The notes under the pieces are model-generated. The model did no database searches. It saw only the letters and a list, made by a program, of their open reading frames with translations, and had not been told where the DNA came from. Below, piece after piece: positions 8,691-17,574 of a stretch of DNA of 64,000 bases. The stretch comes from Isoptericola chiayiensis (lineage in GTDB: Bacteria; Actinomycetota; Actinomycetes; Actinomycetales; Cellulomonadaceae): NCBI RefSeq assembly GCF_013149805.1, contig NZ_JABEZT010000004.1, positions 62,001 to 126,000 on the forward strand, read 5' to 3'. How positions within the stretch are numbered: position 1 is the stretch's first letter; the number at the start of each line of letters is the position of its first letter. A program made the translations under genes and the position numbers.

Positions 8691-8981
8691 TCAGGGCCTC
8701 CCGGTGCGTCGTGGCCGCGGCGGCAGCTGCTTGACGGCCTCGATCTCGGCACGCGCGACGCGCACCTCCGTCCCGGCGCCGGGCGCCGACGCGCGCGCCG
8801 GGTCACGCCGCAGCACCAGCGCGTCGTCGTCCGCGGCGACGACGACGCCGATCACGTCCGTCCAGCGCTGCCCCGTGGACGTGGCCTCGGCCGCGGAGAG
8901 CCGACGGCGCACCACGACGCGCGTCCCGACCGGCCAGTCTCGCCAGGCGGACGGTCCGGGGGGTGAATGTCGGGATCCCAC
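8691..8981 (-). CDS. Stand-alone SH3-like domain protein (N-terminal domain of Rv0428c-type acetyltransferases)
   Basis: 96 residues if started at the GTG at 8981. The core WRDWPVGTRVVVRRRL, then a TDVIGVVVAADDDALVLRR strand pair and VRVARAEIEAVKQLPPRP, matches the small beta-barrel that precedes the GNAT domain in Rv0428c-like actinobacterial acetyltransferases, which often neighbour fdxA. No acetyltransferase domain follows here: the gene stops at the repeat array. Start choice: TAGTAT sits exactly 7 bases before GTG 8981, the leaderless pattern used repeatedly here. A GTG at 9029 would add 16 residues. Divergent from fdxA. Family assignment from memory of the fold pattern. Confidence 0.62.
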   Translation of the reverse strand: MGSRHSPPGPSAWRDWPVGTRVVVRRRLSAAEATSTGQRWTDVIGVVVAADDDALVLRRDPARASAPGAGTEVRVARAEIEAVKQLPPRPRRTGRP

Positions 8982-8984
8982 GTG

Positions 8985-8999
8985 AGCGATACTAGAGTG
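8985..8999. promoter_or_regulatory. Divergent promoter core between the SH3-like gene and fdxA
   Basis: The sequence GATACTAGAGT reads as a -10-like element in both directions: TAGTAT for the minus-strand gene (7 bases to GTG 8981), and GATACT for fdxA about 60 bases upstream of its start. No clear -35 elements are visible. Confidence 0.4.
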
Positions 9000-9052
9000 A
9001 TCCCCCGAAACACCGGAGCCTCGCTCCACCCCTCCTCCGGAAGGTGACTGCA

Positions 9053-9370
9053 GTGACCTACGTGATCGCTCAGCCGTGCGTCGACGTCAAGGACAAGGCG
9101 TGCATCGAGGAGTGTCCCGTGGACTGCATCTACGAGGGCTCCCGCTCGCTGTACATCCACCCGGACGAGTGCGTGGACTGCGGCGCCTGCGAGCCGGTCT
9201 GCCCGGTCGAGGCCATCTACTACGAGGACGACGTCCCCGAGGAGTGGAAGGACTACTACCGGGCCAACGTCGAGTTCTTCGACGACCTGGGGTCGCCGGG
9301 CGGCGCCGCCAAGATGGGCGAGATCGACAAGGACGACCCCATGATCGCGGCCCTGCCCCCGCAGGCCTGA
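9053..9370 (+). CDS. fdxA: Seven-iron ferredoxin
   Basis: 105-residue bacterial ferredoxin of the 3Fe-4S/4Fe-4S type. Expected ligands are all visible: Cys9, Cys17 and Cys50 for the three-iron cluster and Cys21, Cys40, Cys43 and Cys46 for the four-iron cluster. The non-ligand Cys25 seen in this family is also present. The C-terminus is the usual acidic extension (DDVPEEWKDYY). The GTG at 9053 is chosen because GGAAGG lies 8 bases upstream and the product then starts MTYVIAQPC like its homologues. A GTG at 9044 is less likely. Ferredoxin followed by dapC is a conserved actinobacterial pair. Confidence 0.95.
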   Translation: MTYVIAQPCVDVKDKACIEECPVDCIYEGSRSLYIHPDECVDCGACEPVCPVEAIYYEDDVPEEWKDYYRANVEFFDDLGSPGGAAKMGEIDKDDPMIAALPPQA

Positions 9371-9378
9371 CGGCCCGG

Positions 9379-10527
9379 ATGGGTTTCACCGACCTGCGGG
9401 ACGAGCCCTACCCCTGGGACACGCTGGGCGACGTCCGCGCGACGGCGGCCGCCCACCCGGGCGGCATGGTCGACCTGTCGGTCGGCACCCCCGTCGACCC
9501 GACGCCGGACGTCGTCCGCGACGCGCTCGCGGCGGCGTCGGACGCGCCGGGGTACCCGGCCACGTTCGGGACCCCGGCGCTGCGGGCGGCCGTCACCGAC
9601 TGGTTCGTGCGGCGACGCGGCGTCGAGGGGCTCGACCCGGCCGGTGTCATGCCGACGATCGGCTCCAAGGAGCTGGTGGGGCTGCTGCCGTCCCTGCTGC
9701 GCCTCGGGCCGGGAGACGTCGTCGTGCACCCGGGGATCGCGTATCCCACCTACGACGTCGGGGCGCGCCTGGCGGGGGCCACGCCGCTGCCCGCCGACGA
9801 CGTCGGTACCTGGGCCGGGCGCGACGACGTACGCCTCGTCTGGGTCAACTCGCCGTCCAACCCCACCGGCGCGGTCGCCGACGTCGCGCACCTGCGCGCC
9901 GTGGTGGAGGCCGCTCGCGCGGTCGGTGCCGTCGTCGTGTCCGACGAGTGCTACGCCGAGCTGGCGTGGTCCGAGCCCTGGACCGCCGAGGGCGGGCGGA
10001 GCCGGGTCCCGAGCCTGCTCGACGACCGGGTCACCGGCGGGTCGCCGGACGGCCTGCTCGTCGCCTACTCGCTGTCCAAGCAGTCCAACCTGGCCGGCTA
10101 CCGGTCCGCCTTCGTGGCGGGGGACCCGGCCCTGGTGGCCGACCTCGTCGCGACGCGCAAGCAGCTCGGCATGATCGTGCCGGCACCGGTCCAGGCCGCC
10201 ACGATCGCCGCGCTCGGTGACGATGCCCACGTCGTGCAGCAGCGTGAGCGCTACCGCCGACGCCGCGACCTGCTGCTGCCCGCGCTGGAGGCCGCCGGGT
10301 ACGTCGTCGACCACTCCGAGGCCGGGCTGTACCTGTGGGCCCGGTCCGCGGACGGCGCCGCAGGTGGGACGACGTCGCGGGACCTCGCGCGCGAACTGGC
10401 GGGACGGGGCATCCTGGTGGGACCCGGGGAGTTCTACGGCGCCGCGGGGGCCCGCCACGTGCGGGTCGCGCTCACCGCGTCGGACGACGCGGTCGCCGAG
10501 GCTGTGGCGCGCCTCACAGTGTCTTGA
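9379..10527 (+). CDS. dapC: Succinyldiaminopimelate transaminase (DapC)
   Basis: 382-residue class I/II PLP aminotransferase. The PLP lysine is Lys234 in SLSKQSNLAGYR. Other fold-type I landmarks are VNSPSNPTG and VSDECYAEL. Similarity to the short actinobacterial DapC group, the position directly after fdxA, and the presence of dapD and dapE within 5 kb all point to the succinylase branch of lysine/diaminopimelate synthesis. It starts 8 bases after fdxA, so the pair is likely co-transcribed. A general aspartate-type aminotransferase is the alternative, but context makes it unlikely. Confidence 0.9.
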   Translation: MGFTDLRDEPYPWDTLGDVRATAAAHPGGMVDLSVGTPVDPTPDVVRDALAAASDAPGYPATFGTPALRAAVTDWFVRRRGVEGLDPAGVMPTIGSKELVGLLPSLLRLGPGDVVVHPGIAYPTYDVGARLAGATPLPADDVGTWAGRDDVRLVWVNSPSNPTGAVADVAHLRAVVEAARAVGAVVVSDECYAELAWSEPWTAEGGRSRVPSLLDDRVTGGSPDGLLVAYSLSKQSNLAGYRSAFVAGDPALVADLVATRKQLGMIVPAPVQAATIAALGDDAHVVQQRERYRRRRDLLLPALEAAGYVVDHSEAGLYLWARSADGAAGGTTSRDLARELAGRGILVGPGEFYGAAGARHVRVALTASDDAVAEAVARLTVS

Positions 10528-10552
10528 CGCGGGGATTGGAACCGCATGGGAT
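10524..10552 (+). promoter_or_regulatory. Candidate sigma-70-type promoter for gltA
   Basis: TTGACG, a 17-base spacer, then TGGGAT. The -35 overlaps the dapC stop. The predicted leader is about 135 bases and contains a CCTCCGACGTCGGAGG palindrome near 10656-10671. The spacing is ideal, but the -10 is weak. Confidence 0.4.
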
Positions 10553-10696
10553 TGAGGGGTAGTTTCATCCGCAGGCCGAGGCTGCCCTGTGATTCCGCCC
10601 AGGCGGACCCGTCAGGTAGTCCGTGACATTGCCACGTGTTCACGTGCCCGTCCGCCTCCGACGTCGGAGGGCTCGGGCCCGTCAGGGAAGGAAGAC

Positions 10697-11998
<1,302 letters not shown>

Positions 11999-12050
11999 GC
12001 GGACCGCGACCGGCGCGGCGCCGGCGTGTGCCGCCGTCGTCCCGCCAGCG

Positions 12051-12166
12051 CTCTCGCGGGGTAGGCAACTCTCCCGCGAGGTAGGCAACGTTCTCGCGGG
12101 GTAGGCAACTCTCCCGCGAGGTAGGCAACGTTCTCGCGGGGTAGGCAACTCTCCCGCGAGGTAGGC
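12051..12166 (+). repeat. 20-bp tandem repeat array, about 6 units (GTAGGCAAC orientation)
   Basis: Exactly periodic at 20 bp. Two unit types alternate strictly, one ending CTCTCCCGCGAG and one ending GTTCTCGCGGG, so the real period is 40 bp. Five full units run from 12061 to 12160, flanked by partial units. It occupies the 3' side of gltA. Any open frames through it are low-complexity repeats of Pro/Arg-rich peptides and are not genes. Confidence 0.93.
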
Positions 12167-12184
12167 GAGAGCTTCGCGGTCAGC

Positions 12185-12215
12185 ACGAAGGGGCCCCTGG
12201 CCGGGGCCCCTTCGT
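12185..12215. terminator. Bidirectional hairpin between gltA and the convergent lysozyme-like gene
   Basis: Perfect 13-bp stem (ACGAAGGGGCCCC and its complement) with a 5-base TGGCC loop. It lies between convergent genes and between two oppositely oriented repeat arrays. The T-tract is poor, as usual in such GC-rich genomes. Confidence 0.75.
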
Positions 12216-12234
12216 CGTCTTCCGGGCCGGTCGT

Positions 12235-12340
12235 GTTGCCTACGTCGCGCAAGGATCGCCTACCTGGCCGGGAGGTTGCCTACGTCGCGAGAACGTTGCC
12301 TACCCCGCGAGAAGGTTGCCTACCTGGCGGGGACGTTGCC
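12235..12340 (-). repeat. 20-bp tandem repeat array, inverted orientation, 5 diverged units
   Basis: Reads as the complement of the 12051-12166 array: five 20-bp units each ending in GTTGCC or a variant, with middles CGTCGCG, CCTGGCC, CGTCGCG, CCCCGCG and CCTGGCG. More diverged than its partner. Together the two arrays make a large imperfect inverted repeat centred on the terminator hairpin. Confidence 0.88.
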
Positions 12341-12356
12341 TTCGGTGGGCGGCGGT

Positions 12357-13235
12357 CTACCCCGCGAGGCGGAGGACGACCTCGCCGCGTCCGGGCGGCT
12401 CCGGTGCGCTCCCCGCCTCCCGCCAGTCGACGGCCTCTCGGGTCCAGACCAGCTCGCCGGCGCGCACCTCGACGACGCCGGTCGCGCTGGCCGTGGCCAC
12501 CGCCCAGTGGGCGACGGCCCAGGTCGACCGGGAGCGGTCGTCGTAGCCCAGCACGGACGCGTCGATCCGCACGGTCGCGCCGTCGGTCGTCACCGCGTCG
12601 CCGGGCACGCCGAGGTCGCGGGCGATCCGGTCGGCGACCCCCACGGCGTCCGACCCGGCGTCGACGGGCCGCAGGTCGCACGTCACCGAGCCGGGGGAGT
12701 GACCCGTCAGCGACGACGCCCAGGCCCGCGCGAGCTGCTCGTGCTGGGCGTACGCCTCCGGGAAGGCCGACCGCTGCACGGCCTGGGCGGCATCGGTGAC
12801 CTCCATCGACTCCCAGCCGTCGACCTCGACGAGCCCGTCGTAGAACGCTCCCGTGGAGTACACCGGGTCCATGATCTGCTCGACGGCGCCCCAGCCCTGG
12901 GAGGGGCGCTGCTGGAACAGCCCGACCGAGTCGCGGTCGCCGTAGTCGATGTTGACGATCCGTGACTCCTGCATCGCGGTGGCCACCCCGATGGTCGCGG
13001 CCCGGGCCGGCAGGCCGCGCTGGATCGTGGTGCCGACGATCAGCGCGGTGTTCTGCGCCTGCACGGTGGTCAGCTCGTGCTCGACGCCGTCGAGCCGCGC
13101 GGCGCACGACTCGCGCAGGGGGCCGGCGTCCCGGGCGGACAGCGCCCACACGACGCCGAGGACGGCCGCCGCCCCCACGGTGAGGACCGCGACGACGGCG
13201 CCGGCCGTGCGGGCGGCCGGACGCCGTCGCGCCAT
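12357..13235 (-). CDS. Membrane-anchored lysozyme/transglycosylase-like protein
   Basis: 292 residues with a basic N-terminus and one signal-anchor helix (about residues 10-30), then a secreted domain. The segment GVATAMQESRIVNIDYGDRD followed by SVGLFQQRPSQGWG and VYSTGAFYDGL is the glutamate-containing core of a lysozyme-superfamily domain found in many actinobacterial membrane proteins. The Glu of MQES is the probable catalytic acid. Some databases mislabel these as metal transporters. The start ATG shares one base with the dapD stop (TGATG), so it is coupled to dapD. Substrate, probably peptidoglycan, is inferred. Confidence 0.7.
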   Translation of the reverse strand: MARRRPAARTAGAVVAVLTVGAAAVLGVVWALSARDAGPLRESCAARLDGVEHELTTVQAQNTALIVGTTIQRGLPARAATIGVATAMQESRIVNIDYGDRDSVGLFQQRPSQGWGAVEQIMDPVYSTGAFYDGLVEVDGWESMEVTDAAQAVQRSAFPEAYAQHEQLARAWASSLTGHSPGSVTCDLRPVDAGSDAVGVADRIARDLGVPGDAVTTDGATVRIDASVLGYDDRSRSTWAVAHWAVATASATGVVEVRAGELVWTREAVDWREAGSAPEPPGRGEVVLRLAG

Positions 13236-14200
13236 CAGTTGGCGTGCAGGTCGGCGTTGAGCTCGACGCCGGTGCCCCGGCGGGCGAGCACCTCGACCGT
13301 GCCGGTGCGCGAGTTGCGGCGGAACAGCAGCCCGTCGCGGCCGGCCAGGTCGCGGGCCTTGACCACGCGGGGCTCGCCGTCGTCGCCCATCTCGCCCAGC
13401 ACGACCACCTTGGTGCCGGCGGTGACGTACAAGCCGGCCTCGACGACGCAGTCGTCGCCGAGGGGGATGCCGAGCCCGGCGTTCGCGCCGAGCAGGCACC
13501 GCTCGCCGAGGGAGATGACCTCCTTGCCGCCGCCGGACAACGTGCCCATGATCGAGGCGCCGCCGCCGACGTCGGACCCGTCGCCGACCACCACGCCGGC
13601 GGAGATGCGACCCTCCACCATCGAGGCGCCGAGCGTGCCGGCGTTGAAGTTGACGAACCCCTCGTGCATGACGGTGGTGCCCTCGGCCAGGTGCGCGCCC
13701 AGGCGCACGCGGTCGGCGTCGGCGATCCGCACGCCGGACGGCACCACGTAGTCGACCATCCGTGGGAACTTGTCGATGCCGTACACGGTCACGGGGCCGG
13801 CGTTCGCGGCCCGGAGCCGCAGGCGCGTCGTCTCGAAGTCGGCCACGCTGCACGGCCCGTGCGAGGTCCACACCACGTTGGTGAGCTTGCCGAAGAGGCC
13901 GTCGAGGTTGAGGCCGTGCGGCTGGACGAGCCGGCTCGAGATCAGGTGCAGGCGCAGGTAGGCGTCGGCGGCGTCGGCCGGCGCGGCGTCCAGGTCGATG
14001 GTCGTGTGCACGACGCGCACGTCCACGCGACGGGCGTCGTCGCGCTGGGTGAGCGCGGCCAGGTCGGCGGGGACGTCGACGTCGGCCGGCGCCTCGCCCA
14101 GCGTGGGCGTCGGGTACCAGACGTCGAGGGTGGTGCCGTCGTCGGCCACGGTGGCCAGTCCGAGGCCCCAGGCGGTGCGGGGGGAGGTGCTCGTGGTCAT
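13235..14200 (-). CDS. dapD: Tetrahydrodipicolinate N-succinyltransferase (DapD)
   Basis: 321 residues of the actinobacterial DapD type: an N-terminal alpha/beta domain, then left-handed beta-helix hexapeptide repeats from about residue 150 (for example [26 protein letters not shown]-like turns and [17 protein letters not shown]), and a short C-terminal strand domain. It catalyses succinylation of tetrahydrodipicolinate in lysine/peptidoglycan precursor synthesis. The ATG at 14200 has TAGGCT exactly 7 bases upstream, implying a leaderless transcript. It diverges from dapE with only 39 bases between the start codons. Confidence 0.93.
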   Translation of the reverse strand: MTTSTSPRTAWGLGLATVADDGTTLDVWYPTPTLGEAPADVDVPADLAALTQRDDARRVDVRVVHTTIDLDAAPADAADAYLRLHLISSRLVQPHGLNLDGLFGKLTNVVWTSHGPCSVADFETTRLRLRAANAGPVTVYGIDKFPRMVDYVVPSGVRIADADRVRLGAHLAEGTTVMHEGFVNFNAGTLGASMVEGRISAGVVVGDGSDVGGGASIMGTLSGGGKEVISLGERCLLGANAGLGIPLGDDCVVEAGLYVTAGTKVVVLGEMGDDGEPRVVKARDLAGRDGLLFRRNSRTGTVEVLARRGTGVELNADLHAN

Positions 14201-14239
14201 GGGCCACAGCCTATCGGCGCGAGGTGGCACGATGAGCGG
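14201..14239. promoter_or_regulatory. Compact divergent dapD/dapE promoter region
   Basis: Only 39 bases separate the two start codons. For dapD, TAGGCT (14208-14213, minus) is 7 bases from the ATG. No equally clear hexamer is seen for dapE. The -35 region of dapD would fall inside or next to the dapE start, so the two genes are likely to compete or be co-regulated. Confidence 0.5.
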
Positions 14240-15385
14240 GTGACCAGTGCGCCCACCCGCCTCGATCCCGCCCTCGTGGACCCCGCGACCGTCCCCGCCT
14301 CGGACCTGGCCGGCCTGTGCGCCGCGATCTGCGACGTCGAGTCGGTCTCGGGCGCCGAGACGGACCTCGCCGACGCCGTCGAGGCCGTGCTGCGCGACCA
14401 GCCGCACCTGAGCGTGCACCGTGACGGCGACGCCCTCGTGGCCCGCACCGACCTGGGCCGTGACCGCCGCGTCGTGCTCGCCGGGCACCTCGACACCGTG
14501 CCCCTGACCGACCCGCCGAACCTGCCCGTCCGGCTCGAGGGCACCGGCGACGACCGCGTGCTGCGGGGCCGCGGCACGGTCGACATGAAGGCGGGGCTGA
14601 CGGTGATGCTGGCGCTCGCGATCGAGCTCGGCCGCCCCGGCAGCGAGCCGGTCGCGGACCTCACCTACGTCTTCTACGACCACGAGGAGGTCGAGGAGTC
14701 CAGGAGCGGCCTGAAGCGCCTGGCGGCGAACAGCCCGGAGCTGCTCGCCGGGGACTTCGCGGTGCTCGGCGAACCGACGTCGGCCAACATCGAGGGCGGC
14801 TGCCAGGGCACGATCCGTGTCGACGTGCGCACCCGGGGCGTGGCGGCGCACTCGGCCCGCTCCTGGCGCGGCGAGAACGCGATCCACGCCGCGGCGCCGA
14901 TCCTCGCGACCCTCGCCGCCTACGAGGCCGCCGAGGTCGAGGTCGACGGGCTCGTCTACCGCGAGGGCCTCAACGCCGTCGGCGTCCGCGGCGGCATCGC
15001 CGGCAACGTCGTGCCCGACGCCTGCACCGTCACCGTCAACTACCGGTTCGCGCCGTCACGCACCCTGGCCGAGGCCGAGGCCCACCTGCGCGAGCTGTTC
15101 ACCGGCTACGACGTCGAGGTCACCGACGCCTCCCCGGCCGCCCGCCCGGGCCTCGACGACCCGCTGGCCGCCGAGTTCGCCGCCGCCGTGCTGGCACGCA
15201 CCGGCGGGACACCCCGGCCCAAGTTCGGGTGGACCGACGTCGCGCGGTTCGCCGAGCTCGGCGTGCCCGCGGTCAACTTCGCCCCCGGTGACGCCTCGCT
15301 GGCCCACGCCGACGACGAACGCGTCCCCGTCGCCGAGCTCGCCGTGTGCCGCGACGCCCTGCGGTCCTGGCTGCGCGGTGCCTAG
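14240..15385 (+). CDS. dapE: Succinyl-diaminopimelate desuccinylase (DapE)
   Basis: 381-residue M20 metallohydrolase that releases LL-diaminopimelate. Metal ligands are recognisable in [36 protein letters not shown] and the C-terminal [20 protein letters not shown]. The dimerisation (lid) domain lies between. With dapC and dapD nearby the succinylase branch is essentially complete in this window. Its TAG stop is part of the TAGGCT hexamer that drives the next gene. Confidence 0.93.
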   Translation: MTSAPTRLDPALVDPATVPASDLAGLCAAICDVESVSGAETDLADAVEAVLRDQPHLSVHRDGDALVARTDLGRDRRVVLAGHLDTVPLTDPPNLPVRLEGTGDDRVLRGRGTVDMKAGLTVMLALAIELGRPGSEPVADLTYVFYDHEEVEESRSGLKRLAANSPELLAGDFAVLGEPTSANIEGGCQGTIRVDVRTRGVAAHSARSWRGENAIHAAAPILATLAAYEAAEVEVDGLVYREGLNAVGVRGGIAGNVVPDACTVTVNYRFAPSRTLAEAEAHLRELFTGYDVEVTDASPAARPGLDDPLAAEFAAAVLARTGGTPRPKFGWTDVARFAELGVPAVNFAPGDASLAHADDERVPVAELAVCRDALRSWLRGA

Positions 15386-15394
15386 GCTCGCCCT
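15383..15394 (+). promoter_or_regulatory. Leaderless promoter hexamer of the LOG-family gene
   Basis: TAGGCT at 15383-15388, 6 bases before ATG 15395. The first three bases are the dapE stop codon, so the gene can be transcribed independently although it abuts dapE. Confidence 0.5.
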
Positions 15395-16174
15395 ATGAGC
15401 GAACGCACCGACGACGGCGTGCCCCAGTCCGGCCGGGGCTACCGCAAGGGGCCCGTGCTGCTGCGCGGCACCCAGATCCCCGACAGCACCACCGACCAGC
15501 GGCTGCTGGCGCCGGGGGAGGGCGCGGAGTGGGTCCACACCGACCCGTGGCGTGTCATGCGCATCCAGGCCGAGTTCGTCGAGGGTTTCGGTGCGCTCGC
15601 GGAGGTCGGCCCGGCCGTGTCGGTGTTTGGCTCGGCCCGCACCGCGCCCGACCACCCGGACTACGCCCTCGGCGAGGAGATCGGCCGCCTGCTCGTCGAG
15701 TCCGGGTACTCGGTGATCACCGGCGGCGGGCCCGGGATCATGGAGGCGGCCAACAAGGGCGCCGCGGAGGCGGGCGGCACGTCGATCGGCCTGGGTATCG
15801 AGCTCCCGTTCGAGCAGGGCATGAACGCCCACGTCAACCGGGGCGTCAGCTTCCGCTACTTCTTCGCGCGCAAGACGATGTTCGTCAAGTACGCCCAGGG
15901 CTTCATCGTCCTGCCCGGCGGGTTCGGGACGTTCGACGAGCTCTTCGAGGCGCTCACCCTCGTCCAGACGCACAAGGTCACCGGGTTCCCGCTGGTGCTC
16001 GTCGGCAGCGACTACTGGGGCGGCCTGCTGGACTGGATGCGCTCCGCCGTCGTGGACCGCGGCATGATCAGCCCCGGCGACATCGACCTGCTGCACCTGA
16101 CCGACAGCGCCCCGGACGCCGTCGAGCACGTCCTCGAACGCGGCCGCGCGCTCGCCGCCGAGTTCCGCGAGTGA
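15395..16174 (+). CDS. LOG-family (TIGR00730) Rossmann-fold nucleotide hydrolase
   Basis: 259 residues. The LOG signature PGGFGTFDE and the upstream GGGPGIMEAANKGA phosphate-binding loop are intact, as in cytokinin riboside monophosphate phosphoribohydrolases that split N6-substituted AMP into base and ribose 5-phosphate. Relatives in mycobacteria (Rv1205) sit beside dapE and folP2 as here. An N-terminal extension of about 60 residues (GRGYRKGPVLLRG) precedes the core. True substrate in this organism is unknown. Overlaps the next gene by GTGA. Confidence 0.88.
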   Translation: MSERTDDGVPQSGRGYRKGPVLLRGTQIPDSTTDQRLLAPGEGAEWVHTDPWRVMRIQAEFVEGFGALAEVGPAVSVFGSARTAPDHPDYALGEEIGRLLVESGYSVITGGGPGIMEAANKGAAEAGGTSIGLGIELPFEQGMNAHVNRGVSFRYFFARKTMFVKYAQGFIVLPGGFGTFDELFEALTLVQTHKVTGFPLVLVGSDYWGGLLDWMRSAVVDRGMISPGDIDLLHLTDSAPDAVEHVLERGRALAAEFRE

Positions 16175-17142
16175 TCCCCCCGGCCGGGGCCCCGCTCGTC
16201 CTGCGCGGCCGGGAGGTCGGCCGGGACGACGACGGCGTCGTGCGCCCGGTGGTGATGGCCATCGTGAACCGCACCACCGACTCGTTCTACGCCCCGGCAC
16301 GGCTCGCGGACGACGGGCCGGCGCTCGCGGCCGCGCACGCCGCCTGGTCCGACGGCGCCGCCATCCTCGACGTCGGTGGCGTGCGGGCCGGGGTCGGCCC
16401 GGAGGTCGACGAGGCGGCCGAGATCGACCGCGTGGTGCCGTTCGTCGCCGAGGTGCGCCGCCAGGTCCCCGACCTGCTGCTGAGCGTGGACACCTGGCGT
16501 GCCGGCGTCGCGCGGGCGGCGATCGAGGCCGGTGCCGACCTGATCAACGACACGTGGGCCGGTCACGACCCGGAGCTGGTCGAGGTCGCCGGGGCGGCGG
16601 GGGTCGGGGTGGTCTGCTCCCACACCGGCGGTGCCCGGCCGCGCACCGACCCGTACCGCGTCACGTACGACGGCGGCCCCCTCGGCCCCGGGGACCCGGG
16701 TGACCCGGGTGACCCGGTCGAGCAGGCCCTCGACGACCCGCGCGACGGCGTCACCCGGGACGTGGTGGCCACCCTGCGGCGCGGCGCGGCGCGGGCGGTC
16801 GCCGCCGGGGTGCCGCCGTCGTCGGTGCTGGTGGACCCCACGCACGACTTCGGCAAGAACACCTGGCACTCGCTGCACCTGCTGCGGCGCACCGAGGTCC
16901 TGGCCGGGCTCGGGCACCCGCTGCTGATGGCGCTGAGCCGCAAGGACTTCGTGGGCGAGACGCTCGACCTGCCGCCGGACGAGCGCCTGCCCGGCACGCT
17001 CGCCGCGACCGCGCTGGCCGCCTGGCACGGCGCGCGCGTGTTCCGCGCCCACGACGTCGCCGCGACCCGGCACGTGCTGGAGATGGTCGCCGCGGTCCGG
17101 GACGAGGCCCCGCCGCGGGCGGCCCGCAGGGGACTGGCGTGA
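16171..17142 (+). CDS. folP2: FolP2-type dihydropteroate synthase homologue, probably not a standard DHPS
   Basis: 323-residue TIM-barrel protein. DHPS landmarks are recognisable but altered: the first signature reads VVMAIVNRTTDSFYAPAR instead of NVTPDSFSDGG, and the second reads ILDVGGVRAGVG, lacking the ESTRP motif that binds the pterin and p-aminobenzoate side. The later ALSRKDFVGE lysine loop and FRAHDVAATRH are conserved. These are the features of the actinobacterial FolP2 group; I recall the mycobacterial member being reported without DHPS activity. Coupled to the LOG gene by GTGA. Function unknown; an alternative pterin or related ligand is plausible. Confidence 0.8.
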   Translation: MIPPAGAPLVLRGREVGRDDDGVVRPVVMAIVNRTTDSFYAPARLADDGPALAAAHAAWSDGAAILDVGGVRAGVGPEVDEAAEIDRVVPFVAEVRRQVPDLLLSVDTWRAGVARAAIEAGADLINDTWAGHDPELVEVAGAAGVGVVCSHTGGARPRTDPYRVTYDGGPLGPGDPGDPGDPVEQALDDPRDGVTRDVVATLRRGAARAVAAGVPPSSVLVDPTHDFGKNTWHSLHLLRRTEVLAGLGHPLLMALSRKDFVGETLDLPPDERLPGTLAATALAAWHGARVFRAHDVAATRHVLEMVAAVRDEAPPRAARRGLA

Positions 17143-17176
17143 CGGGCCGTTGACCGAGGACGCGCTGGTCCGACGG

Positions 17177-17182
17177 TAGAAT
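17177..17182 (+). promoter_or_regulatory. -10 hexamer for the DUF3117 gene
   Basis: TAGAAT, 110 bases before the start codon. A TTGACC at 17150-17155 is a perfect-looking -35, but the 21-base spacer is too long. The long leader has no obvious riboswitch fold by eye. Confidence 0.45.
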
Positions 17183-17292
17183 GGTGAGGCAGGCCTCATC
17201 CTGCGTGGCCGTGCTGGTGGCGTCGACCCGCTGCCGGGGCGACGGTGCGGGGGCGGGTCGAGGAACCGGACAACGGAAATGGAGAGCCACAC

Positions 17293-17460
17293 ATGGCTGC
17301 GATGAAGCCGCGCACGGGCGACGGGCCGCTCGAGGTCACCAAGGAGGGACGCGGCATCGTCATGCGTGTCCCGCTGGAGGGCGGCGGTCGCCTGGTGGTC
17401 GAGCTGAACGCCACCGAGGCCGGCGAGCTGGGCGAGGCCCTCCAGGCCGTCACCGGCTGA
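17293..17460 (+). CDS. DUF3117 family small protein
   Basis: 55 residues, full length for the family: MAAMKPRTGDGPLEVTKEG, then GIVMRVPLEGGGRLVVELN and an alanine/glutamate-rich C-terminal helix. Highly conserved across actinobacteria (Rv1211 type) with no established function. GGAGAG lies 6 bases before the ATG. It is followed at once by a strong hairpin terminator, so it forms a monocistronic unit with a 5' leader of about 100 bases. Confidence 0.9.
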   Translation: MAAMKPRTGDGPLEVTKEGRGIVMRVPLEGGGRLVVELNATEAGELGEALQAVTG

Positions 17461-17490
17461 CGTCGGACGCCTCCGGCCGACGCGATCCAC

Positions 17491-17522
17491 GGGCGCGGAG
17501 CGGGACCCCCCGCTCCGCGCCC
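17491..17522. terminator. Bidirectional terminator between DUF3117 and the methyltransferase
   Basis: Perfect 14-bp stem (GGGCGCGGAGCGGG and complement) with a 4-base ACCC loop between two convergent genes. Confidence 0.8.
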
Positions 17523-17574
17523 GCCGCGCGTCCGGACGGGTCCGCGCCGTGCCCAGCGGGGTGACGGGCCCCGG

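Noticed and set aside
12051-12340. CRISPR array
   Set aside because: Units are 20 bp with no unique spacers of constant length; the arrays are contiguous tandem repeats and there are no cas genes.
12233-12965. Plus-strand open frames starting in the inverted array and running over the lysozyme-like gene
   Set aside because: Their N-termini are translations of the 20-bp repeats (Pro-Thr-Ser-Arg-type periodicity) and the rest is antisense to a supported gene.
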